DNA of 5,060 nucleotides, taken from assembly GCA_016776525.1 (NCBI GenBank), contig JADHTD010000212.1, forward strand, positions 1 through 5,060, given 5' to 3'. Positions 1-4,828 of this stretch are shown piece after piece. Below the pieces are notes generated by a model. That model was given only the letters and a program-made list of their open reading frames with translations. It ran no database searches and was not told the origin of the DNA. Positions within the stretch are counted from its first letter, which is position 1. Each line of letters opens with the position of its first letter. The position numbers and the translations under genes were made by a program. This stretch comes from Rhodospirillales bacterium (GTDB lineage Bacteria; Pseudomonadota; Alphaproteobacteria; Rhodospirillales; JADHTD01).

Positions 1-48
1 CATGCAGTCGCGGACCAATTTGCGGAAAATGGCGATTCGCGATTCCAT
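1..48 (-). CDS. Possible 5' end of a leftward gene (partial, unrecognised)
   Basis: Read leftward from an ATG at 48-46, the frame stays open to the window edge and gives MESRIAIFRKLVRDCM. Most third positions are G or C, as in the surrounding genes, and the A+T-rich DNA to its right would suit a promoter for a leftward gene. Against it, there is no Shine-Dalgarno before the ATG, and 16 residues cannot be assigned to a family. A TTG at 60-58 is an alternative in-frame start. Both remaining readings of this strip are rightward frames closing at 76-78, 80-82 or 87-89, any of which could be the tail of a rightward gene. I recognise no function. Confidence 0.25.
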   Translation of the reverse strand, partial: MESRIAIFRKLVRDCM

Positions 49-71
49 GGGAGGTCTCAATGCCCTGTTAT

Positions 72-109
72 TTTGTGAATAAAGGGTAATTCAATTCTTT
101 GTGAATAAA
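72..109 (-). repeat. Two 12-bp direct repeats with DnaA-box-like 9-mers
   Basis: TTTGTGAATAAA occurs at 72-83 and again at 98-109, 26 bp from start to start. On the minus strand each copy contains TTATTCACA (82-74 and 108-100), which fits the relaxed DnaA-box consensus TTATNCACA. The surrounding DNA is A+T-rich. The left copy falls between a weak leftward -35-like TTGAAT (94-89) and -10-like AATAAC (72-67), so the sites could also be operators for a leftward promoter. The repeat itself is certain; the DnaA reading is inference. Confidence 0.5.
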
Positions 110-117
110 AAAACATT

Positions 118-132
118 TGCACATGCGAACAA
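118..132 (+). repeat. Copy 1 of near-identical 15-bp element
   Basis: TGCACATGCGAACAA matches the copy at 254-268 in 14 of 15 positions. Within this copy TTTGCA (116-121) and TGCGAA (124-129) form an imperfect dyad, 5 of 6 pairs with a 2-bp centre, as expected of an operator for a dimeric regulator. The regulator is not identifiable. Confidence 0.4.
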
Positions 133-173
133 AAAACACCGAAAAAACATTAACGCGGCAAATGCCAGCCCTT

Positions 174-187
174 GGTTAACTGTAACC
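174..187. repeat. Short inverted repeat GGTTA-N4-TAACC
   Basis: GGTTAACTGTAACC has perfect 5-bp arms around a 4-bp centre. It has no following T-run, so it is not an intrinsic terminator. It could be an operator-like dyad in the symporter's upstream region, but arms this short also arise by chance. Confidence 0.25.
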
Positions 188-222
188 GATATGCCCTGAA
201 AGGTACTGGTAAAATGTCTTCA

Positions 223-252
223 AATACTTAAGCTGGGCATGGATCAAGTATT
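223..252. repeat. Inverted repeat AATACTT / AAGTATT
   Basis: AATACTT (223-229) and AAGTATT (246-252) are exact reverse complements, separated by 16 bases. The right arm directly abuts the second 15-bp element at 254-268. It could form a weak A+T-rich stem or a split operator. No T-run follows on either strand, so a terminator is unlikely. Confidence 0.25.
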
Positions 253-253
253 G

Positions 254-268
254 TGCACTTGCGAACAA
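254..268 (+). repeat. Copy 2 of near-identical 15-bp element
   Basis: TGCACTTGCGAACAA differs from the copy at 118-132 by one base. It lies 136 bp further along in the same orientation. Here the outer bases TTGT (251-254) and ACAA (265-268) add a weak dyad, which suggests a protein-binding site rather than coding sequence. Confidence 0.4.
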
Positions 269-730
269 TTGTATTGCTTTCGTTCTTTGAGCCTGGCCCG
301 TTCGGTTTTTTCTTGATTTCGAATGGGTAGTTTATAACGGGCTGAACTAAGGATTGTTGTGTGTTTGCCGCCAAATATGGTATGTAGGTTCCAACTCTGA
401 TTCGGTGAGATTCGGTTCTTGTGGATCGGAGGAAGCAAGGGCTAAAAGTAAGCGCAATAAGACGCGGGGAAGCATGACCGTCTTTGGGGAAAATATCTCC
501 TGTCACTGGTAGTGGATTCCGGGTTGGTCCGTTGATTTGGGCCGGCGGCGTTTTAGTGCGCGATGCGGGGAATAATAGGCCGTCAAGGCCGGGGGTTAAC
601 ATCCAAACTGTTTTTTAGCCTTAATCCTGGGGTTGCGTGGGATGTCCCGCGGAGCCCTTTGGTTTGCGACTTTTGATAGACCCGGTTTCGGCCGCGTTGT
701 TTTGCAGGGACCGACAGACTAGGACAGATA

Positions 731-737
731 AGGGGAG
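731..737 (+). promoter_or_regulatory. Shine-Dalgarno sequence fixing a TTG start
   Basis: AGGGGAG lies 7 bases before the TTG at 745-747, in frame with the symporter. An upstream in-frame GTG at 637 has no comparable site, and the 36 residues it would add are not membrane-like. The ribosome site therefore favours the TTG start. Confidence 0.75.
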
Positions 738-744
738 AAGTATC

Positions 745-2730
745 TTGAGTGCAAAAGTAGTCTGGTTATTCATATTCGTAGTGATCTATTGGGCCTACTG
801 TATCTATTGGGGCTGGAAATGCGCGCAAATGGCGAAAAGCGCCAGTGATTACTTTGTCGCTGGCCGGCGTCTTTCGTTATGGGTGTTCGTTTTGGCTGCC
901 ACGGCGACATCGTTCTCGGGCTGGACCTTCATGGGCCATCCGGGTTTGATATACCGTGATGGGTTCCAGTACGCCTATGCATCGTTCTATGCCATTACCA
1001 TTCCGTTTACCGGAGTTATGTTCCTGAAGCGCCAGTGGATGCTGGGCAAACGTTTCGGGTATGTGACGCCGGGCGAAATGCTGGCGGATTATTTCCAGGG
1101 CGACGCCATCCGCATCCTGACGGTCTGTGTGGCTTTGCTGTTCTCGATCCCGTATCTGGGATTGCAGCTTGGCGCATCGGGCTTTTTGTTCCAGGTGCTG
1201 ACCGACAATCTGGTGCCGAAAACCTTCGGCATGTGGATGTTGTCGCTCGTGGTGCTGATTTATGTCGCCTCGGGCGGACTACGCGCCGTGGCCTACGTGG
1301 ACACACTGCAATGCGTGCTTCTGATGTTCGGCATCGTCGCCATCGGCTTTATAGCCTATGACCAGATGGGTGGTTGGGAAGCCTTCAACATGGCGATGGC
1401 CAAGCTCGGCGCCACGGATATCGGCAAGTGGGGCTCGACCAAGGGTTTAGGGGGCGGTGATTACAATGCCTACCTGGCTATCCCCGGCGTAATCCAATAC
1501 ACCGCCGGCCTCGGCAAACAGACGCCTGTCGGCGGCCTGTGGACGGGCGTCATGGTGCTGACCTACATGTTCGCGCTGATGGGCATCCATTCGGCCCCGG
1601 CGTTCACCATGTGGTCGTTCGGCAACAAAGATCCCTCTCCGTTCGCGCCGCAACAAGTTTGGGCGTCGAGCTTCGGCATCGGCCTGATCCTGTTCTTCTT
1701 TACCGCGGCTCAGGGTATGGGCGCGCACTTCCTCGGCGCCACGCCTGCGGTGGGTAAGGCTGGAATAGCTCTTGCTTCCGTGCTTCCGGATTTGACCGCC
1801 AATAAGCAAGGCAGTCTGGTTCCGCACTACATCAATCTGATTAGTGACACGGCGCCGTGGTTCATCGGTCTGTTGGCGGTTTGTGCGCTGGCGGCCATGC
1901 AGTCGACCGGCGCGGCGTACATGTCCACGGCCGGCGGCATGCTGACCCGTGACCTGTACAAGCGCTACCTCAATCCGTCTGCTGATCACACTACGCAGAA
2001 GCTGTTCGGGCGCCTCGGCGTTGCCTTTATCGTCGGTTCCGCCTTGTTGGTGGCGACCTTCTCTGCTGACGCCCTGGTTCTGCTGGGTGGTCTGGCGGTG
2101 GCCTTCGGGTTCCAGATGTGGCCGTCGCTGGCCGCGGTGTGCTGGTTCCCGTGGATTACCCGTCAGGGCGCCACGCTGGGCCTGGCCGCCGGTTGCCTGG
2201 CGGTTATCTTTACCGAGAAGTTCGGCGCTTCCATCGCCGGCCTTTTCGGTACTGATCTGGCTTGGGGCCGTTGGCCGCTGACCATGCATTCGGCCGGTTG
2301 GGGTATGCTGTTCAACGCGTCAATCTGCATTGTCGTTTCCGCGATGACCCAGAACGATGCGGATACGGCGCATCGCATGAAGTATCACAACTTCCTGCGC
2401 GAACATGCCACCTTGTCCGCTGCGAAGCAGGGCCTCAAGCCGATTGCCTGGATTATCGTCCTGGTTTGGATGTTCTTCGGAATCGGCCCGGGCGCGGTTA
2501 TCGGTAACGACATCTTCGGTGCTCCGAATGCCGGTTACGCCGCATGGACCTTCGGCATGCCCTCGATCTGGGCATGGCAGATCCTGTGGTGGGCGTTAGG
2601 TTGCGGAATGATGTGGTTCCTGGCCTACAAGATGGAAATGTCGACCTTGCCTCAGAAGGAAGTCGAGGCACTGGTTGATGACATCGGCGACACCCCCGGC
2701 GAGACGACGCTGGAGAAACCTGGCATCTGA
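745..2730 (+). CDS. Sodium:solute symporter (SSS/SLC5 family), substrate unknown
   Basis: This is an inner-membrane LeuT-fold secondary transporter that should couple solute import to inward sodium flow. From the TTG start it has 661 residues and roughly 15 hydrophobic segments, longer than PutP or PanF at about 480-500. Family marks include SDYFVAGRRLSLW at 34-46, SGWTFMGHPGLIY at 58-70, GGLRAVAYVDTLQ at 177-189 and AAMQSTGAAYMSTAGG followed by LTRDLYKRYL at 383-409. Ser387-Thr388 align with PutP Ser340-Thr341, which belong to the Na2 sodium site. Ser56 occupies the place of PutP Asp55, as in PanF-like members, so a proline permease is unlikely. The extra C-terminal part has two more helices (about 565-587 and 605-628) and an acidic tail. 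A GTG at 637 would add 36 residues but lacks a ribosome site. The gene stands alone and ends in a strong terminator. Family assignment is firm; the substrate cannot be read from the sequence. Confidence 0.93.
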   Translation: MSAKVVWLFIFVVIYWAYCIYWGWKCAQMAKSASDYFVAGRRLSLWVFVLAATATSFSGWTFMGHPGLIYRDGFQYAYASFYAITIPFTGVMFLKRQWMLGKRFGYVTPGEMLADYFQGDAIRILTVCVALLFSIPYLGLQLGASGFLFQVLTDNLVPKTFGMWMLSLVVLIYVASGGLRAVAYVDTLQCVLLMFGIVAIGFIAYDQMGGWEAFNMAMAKLGATDIGKWGSTKGLGGGDYNAYLAIPGVIQYTAGLGKQTPVGGLWTGVMVLTYMFALMGIHSAPAFTMWSFGNKDPSPFAPQQVWASSFGIGLILFFFTAAQGMGAHFLGATPAVGKAGIALASVLPDLTANKQGSLVPHYINLISDTAPWFIGLLAVCALAAMQSTGAAYMSTAGGMLTRDLYKRYLNPSADHTTQKLFGRLGVAFIVGSALLVATFSADALVLLGGLAVAFGFQMWPSLAAVCWFPWITRQGATLGLAAGCLAVIFTEKFGASIAGLFGTDLAWGRWPLTMHSAGWGMLFNASICIVVSAMTQNDADTAHRMKYHNFLREHATLSAAKQGLKPIAWIIVLVWMFFGIGPGAVIGNDIFGAPNAGYAAWTFGMPSIWAWQILWWALGCGMMWFLAYKMEMSTLPQKEVEALVDDIGDTPGETTLEKPGI

Positions 2731-2753
2731 TCGTCTAGCAACCAAAAAAGACC

Positions 2754-2788
2754 GGGGGAGGGTTCTTTGGAACCTTCCCCCTTTTTTT
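2754..2788 (+). terminator. Rho-independent terminator of the symporter gene
   Basis: A 12-bp stem pairs GGGGGAGGGTTC (2754-2765) with GAACCTTCCCCC (2770-2781), with one G-U wobble and a TTTG loop, and seven T residues follow (2782-2788). It begins 23 bases after the symporter stop codon. A run of six A residues at 2744-2749 precedes the stem, so it could also work weakly for leftward transcription. Confidence 0.93.
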
Positions 2789-2931
2789 GTCTTTGTCGGG
2801 GCCAGCACCGCTCCGCGCCTTTTGTTTTTTGCTCCCTGTCGGGGCGGCGGCTTATTTTAATCCGCTTTATTGCCTGGGATGAGGCGGGTATTTTAACGGC
2901 CTATCCAACCTTTTGCGGGATCGCTTAAAGT

Positions 2932-3177
2932 ATGACCGAATTTCTTTTTTCGCCCGACGCCAAATGGCTGTGGACCGCCGTTATGATGGTGGCGTTGTTC
3001 TTTCCGGTCAGGAAGCTGATCTGGGTAATGACCGTTCGCCGGGCCATCAAAAAGGCCGGCGATGACACTATCGACGAGACCGAAAAGACGCGGCTGTTAA
3101 AACGTGCAGGCTTTACCGCTGGGCTATTGAGCTTCTTGTTTTCCCTGTTCTACGTCGGCCGGATTTTTGCGCCATGA
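2932..3177 (+). CDS. Small two-helix membrane protein, unknown function
   Basis: The 81-residue product has two probable membrane helices at about 13-32 and 59-78. They are joined by a charged loop (about 35-58) rich in Arg, Lys, Asp and Glu. The positive charges flanking both helices suggest that the loop lies in the cytoplasm with both ends outside. An in-frame TAA at 2926-2928 leaves the ATG at 2932 as the first usable start, although only a poor ribosome site precedes it. Its TGA overlaps the ATG of the TPR gene as ATGA, so the two are almost certainly co-transcribed and probably translationally coupled. I do not recognise the family. A role as membrane partner of the TPR protein is inference from the overlap. 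Confidence 0.8.
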   Translation: MTEFLFSPDAKWLWTAVMMVALFFPVRKLIWVMTVRRAIKKAGDDTIDETEKTRLLKRAGFTAGLLSFLFSLFYVGRIFAP

Positions 3178-3797
3178 TGGGGCTTTCCAATCCGCGTATC
3201 CTGAAACGTTTCATCATCCTGATGGCGGTGGCGACCTTTGTCATGTTTTCCATCTGGATGATGATCGACAACTACAAGGGACAGACCGAAGGCGATTACG
3301 AGGTTCGCCAGGGCGATATTCTTCTGTCCGATGAAAAATATGAGGAAGCTATCCGGGTCTTCGACAAGGCTCTTGCAGTCCAGCCCGATCACCGGGGTGC
3401 GTTGAGCGGGCAGGCGGTGGCGTTGATGGCGTTGGGGAAAGACGCCGAAGCGGAAAGTATGCTGACCTACCTGATCGATTACCTAAAAAGAAGCCTGACC
3501 AAGGACGACCCGACAGGACGCGGCGCGTTGGCCGCGGCCTACGGCAACCGGGGCATCCTCAAGGACCGCCAGGGGCGTTATGAGGAGGCGTTGAAGGACT
3601 ATATAGAATCGGCGCGCCTGGATATGGATATGGCCGAGGGCCCGGGCGTTATTGACCAAATTCTGTATTACGACAATAAACCGTCGAGCATCCTGGAACG
3701 GGCGAAATACATCTTCAAGCAACTGAAGTTGCCGGAAAGCGAGCGGCTTATGCGCAAACCGGAAGAAGACGCCAAACAGCGCCGATACAAGCCCTGA
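3174..3797 (+). CDS. Membrane-anchored TPR-repeat protein
   Basis: The 207-residue protein has one N-terminal membrane segment (about 11-30) after a short basic lead, with no obvious cleavage site, so it is probably a signal anchor. TPR-like helix pairs follow at about 41-74 (containing YEEAIRVFDKALAVQP), 75-106 (more degenerate) and 118-151 (containing YGNRGILKDRQGRYEEALKD). A charged helical tail ends in a basic stretch. TPR repeats bind peptides or protein partners, so this is probably a scaffold or assembly factor at the inner membrane, with the repeats most likely in the periplasm. The start overlaps the preceding gene's stop as ATGA; a second ATG follows immediately at 3177. The partner protein and pathway cannot be told from the sequence. 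Confidence 0.88.
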   Translation: MMGLSNPRILKRFIILMAVATFVMFSIWMMIDNYKGQTEGDYEVRQGDILLSDEKYEEAIRVFDKALAVQPDHRGALSGQAVALMALGKDAEAESMLTYLIDYLKRSLTKDDPTGRGALAAAYGNRGILKDRQGRYEEALKDYIESARLDMDMAEGPGVIDQILYYDNKPSSILERAKYIFKQLKLPESERLMRKPEEDAKQRRYKP

Positions 3798-3842
3798 GGC
3801 CGGGCTGGGCGAGGCCTAGGGGGTCTCCGGATGAGCCGCTTC

Positions 3843-4046
3843 CTAAAAGACGGTGACCAGGCCTAGGACGTCCTGAAATAGAACGCCGAAGAAAAATACC
3901 GCCGCGATGCAGCCGAACAACAGGTGCACCCATTCGGAATTACCCTCTTCGTCGCGGAATTTGATGCCATGCAAGGCGATGGCCCCGGTTCCAATCAGGA
4001 AAACCAGGTTGACCAAGGGTTCAAGTTCGCCGGCGCCTTCAAACAT
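3843..4046 (-). CDS. Small two-helix membrane protein, unknown function
   Basis: Read leftward from the ATG at 4046, this gives 67 residues: a short acidic N-terminus, a helix at about 9-28, a polar loop (KFRDEEGNSEW, 29-39) and a second long hydrophobic helix to the C-terminus. An in-frame TTG at 4082 would add 12 residues containing several prolines. Neither start has a good Shine-Dalgarno, and I prefer the ATG because the product then begins close to the first helix. It converges with the TPR gene, with 45 bases between their stop codons and no T-tailed terminator there. It lies 80 bases beyond the 165-residue gene on the same strand and may be its operon partner. The family is not recognised. 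Confidence 0.7.
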   Translation of the reverse strand: MFEGAGELEPLVNLVFLIGTGAIALHGIKFRDEEGNSEWVHLLFGCIAAVFFFGVLFQDVLGLVTVF

Positions 4047-4089
4047 GGTGGGGAAAATACCCCGGTTGGGGGGCCTAAGCAACCGGTCT

Positions 4090-4126
4090 GGAAGCCTTTG
4101 GCCAAGGCTTCCCGGAAAGGCTCCGG
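4090..4126 (-). other. Two adjacent hairpins between leftward genes
   Basis: GGAAGCCTT (4090-4098) and AAGGCTTCC (4104-4112) form a perfect 9-bp stem with a 5-base loop. Next to it, CCGGA (4112-4116) and TCCGG (4122-4126) form a 5-bp stem; the two structures share base 4112. They lie immediately after the stop of the leftward 165-residue gene. No T-run follows the stems, so a standard intrinsic terminator is not supported. An mRNA-stabilising or processing structure, or a Rho-related element, remains possible. Confidence 0.45.
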
Positions 4127-4624
4127 CTACTTCTGCTTGGGCAGGTCGTTGACGTCCAGATAGGGCGGGAACATGGACGCCGGGTTTACGGCGGCGATGT
4201 TGGCGATAAGGATGCTGCCGCCCAGGAACACAATGAGGCTGGCGACGGCAAGGCAGAACCGCCTGACCGGGTAGCGCAGCGGGGAACCGTAATCATGGTC
4301 ATAGCGGTGATAGCGATGAGCGTTCATGTCAATGTCGCCATGTTCGCAGCCGGACACGATCATGCGGGCATAATGCCTGGCCCAGTGGGGAACCTCGCTA
4401 CGCAGCATGTAATCGGTGAAAATTTTTGACACCAGGGCTTCGGGCAGGTCTTCGCCGTGCCATTCCCGGTAGGCCAGTTGCAATAGCTGGAACTCGCCCA
4501 CTTGCAATTGGTTGGCGGCTTCGATGACGACGAGGCGTTCCTTCATTTCCTCGTCATCGTGGTCGGGACGAAGCAGCGTTTCCAGCAACCCCGAAAGAGG
4601 GCCTTTTTTGCGTCTGTTTGACAT
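4127..4624 (-). CDS. Hypothetical protein with one C-terminal membrane helix
   Basis: The 165-residue product starts with a basic segment (MSNRRKKG). An acidic, apparently helical soluble domain covers about 20-98 and includes VPHWARHYARMIVSG at 78-92. A His/Tyr/Asp-rich patch (HRYHRYDHDY, 103-112) follows, then a hydrophobic helix at about 122-144 and a short polar tail. The first 120 or so residues are probably cytoplasmic with the tail across the inner membrane. The His/Asp patch could bind a metal, but nothing proves it. There is no Shine-Dalgarno before the ATG; a -10-like TATATT lies 8 bases upstream instead, so the message may be leaderless. It is transcribed divergently from the TauD fragment. 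I do not recognise the family. Confidence 0.82.
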   Translation of the reverse strand: MSNRRKKGPLSGLLETLLRPDHDDEEMKERLVVIEAANQLQVGEFQLLQLAYREWHGEDLPEALVSKIFTDYMLRSEVPHWARHYARMIVSGCEHGDIDMNAHRYHRYDHDYGSPLRYPVRRFCLAVASLIVFLGGSILIANIAAVNPASMFPPYLDVNDLPKQK

Positions 4625-4632
4625 AACACATC

Positions 4633-4662
4633 AATATATCACGAATCCGTCCATCATTTCGA
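4633..4662 (-). promoter_or_regulatory. Candidate leaderless promoter for the 165-aa gene
   Basis: On the minus strand a -10-like TATATT (4638-4633) lies 8 bases before the ATG at 4624. An 18-bp spacer separates it from a weak -35-like TCGAAA (4662-4657). With normal spacing, transcription would begin at or within a base or two of the start codon, which fits the missing ribosome-binding site. This is prediction by motif only. Confidence 0.4.
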
Positions 4663-4671
4663 GGAAAGGGC

Positions 4672-4702
4672 CTTCACGCTTTGGTGAAGAGGCGTCTACA
4701 AT
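4672..4702 (+). promoter_or_regulatory. Candidate leaderless promoter with 6-bp dyad
   Basis: A good -10 hexamer TACAAT (4697-4702) ends 7 bases before the ATG at 4710. A -35-like TTCACG (4673-4678) sits 18 bp upstream of it. The perfect inverted repeat CTTCAC-N6-GTGAAG (4672-4689) overlaps the -35 and spacer and could be a repressor site. No Shine-Dalgarno precedes the ATG, so the message may begin near the start codon. Confidence 0.45.
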
Positions 4703-4709
4703 CGCCGCC

Positions 4710-4814
4710 ATGACCTTTGATATCATCCGGCCCGAACCCATTGCCTCCGCCCTCGGCGCCGAGATCGGCGGCGTTGACCGGACGCAAGACCTGGCCGGTG
4801 ATGTGCTGTTTTGA
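4710..4814 (+). pseudogene. N-terminal fragment of a TauD/TfdA-type dioxygenase
   Basis: The 34-codon frame includes IRPEPIASALGAEIGGVDRT, which resembles the N-terminal strand of TauD/TfdA alpha-ketoglutarate-dependent dioxygenases, where an 'ALGAEI.GVDL' pattern is usual. Full-length members have about 270-300 residues and carry a His-x-Asp...His iron triad. None of that is present here: the frame ends at TGA (4812-4814), and the DNA beyond encodes a different protein. The match seems to fade just before the stop, which suggests a deletion or recombination junction near 4800-4815 rather than a point mutation. The fragment cannot be an enzyme. It retains a plausible promoter and may now act as a translated leader for the next gene. 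Resemblance is judged by eye, without a database search. Confidence 0.6.
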
Positions 4815-4828
4815 ATGGCAATGGAACC

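Larger units (their letters stand above)
61..744. other. Long non-coding region upstream of the symporter
   Basis: No convincing gene lies in these roughly 680 bases. The left end (61-150) is only about 30% G+C by hand count, far below the flanking genes, and the composition then rises gradually. The open frames here are short or code for unstructured, low-complexity peptides without start signals. The region contains direct repeats at 72-83/98-109 and 118-132/254-268, and inverted repeats at 174-187 and 223-252. I found no tRNA, no recognisable riboswitch and no confident sigma-70 or sigma-54 promoter for the symporter. The stretch may hold a long 5' leader, a divergent regulatory region or an unrecognised small RNA. 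Confidence 0.6.

Noticed and set aside
285..310. Possible sigma-54 promoter around TGGCCCG
   Set aside because: The -24 part is a partial match, and the GC of the -12 element is missing at the required distance.
380..395. Possible tRNA T-arm (GGTTCCAACTC)
   Set aside because: No acceptor stem, D-arm or anticodon arm can be formed around it, and the loop departs from the GGTTCGAATCC pattern.
228..602. Leftward 124-codon open frame in the symporter upstream region
   Set aside because: It has no Shine-Dalgarno and no membrane segment or recognisable domain. Its composition is rich in Pro, Thr and Asn, and a second frame of similar quality overlaps it. It is probably non-coding.
637..744. N-terminal extension of the symporter from a GTG at 637
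   Set aside because: The 36 extra residues are not hydrophobic or family-like and have no ribosome site. The TTG at 745 has a strong one at good spacing.
1447..2289. Leftward 280-codon open frame opposite the symporter
   Set aside because: It is an antisense shadow of a G+C-rich gene. The product is rich in Arg, Gln and Gly with no domain, while the rightward frame encodes a coherent transporter.
2790..2931. Repeat of TGTCGGGGC (2794-2802 and 2837-2845) and possible promoter before the 81-aa gene
   Set aside because: The repeat is short and G+C-rich and may be chance. No -35/-10 pair with acceptable match and spacing was found.
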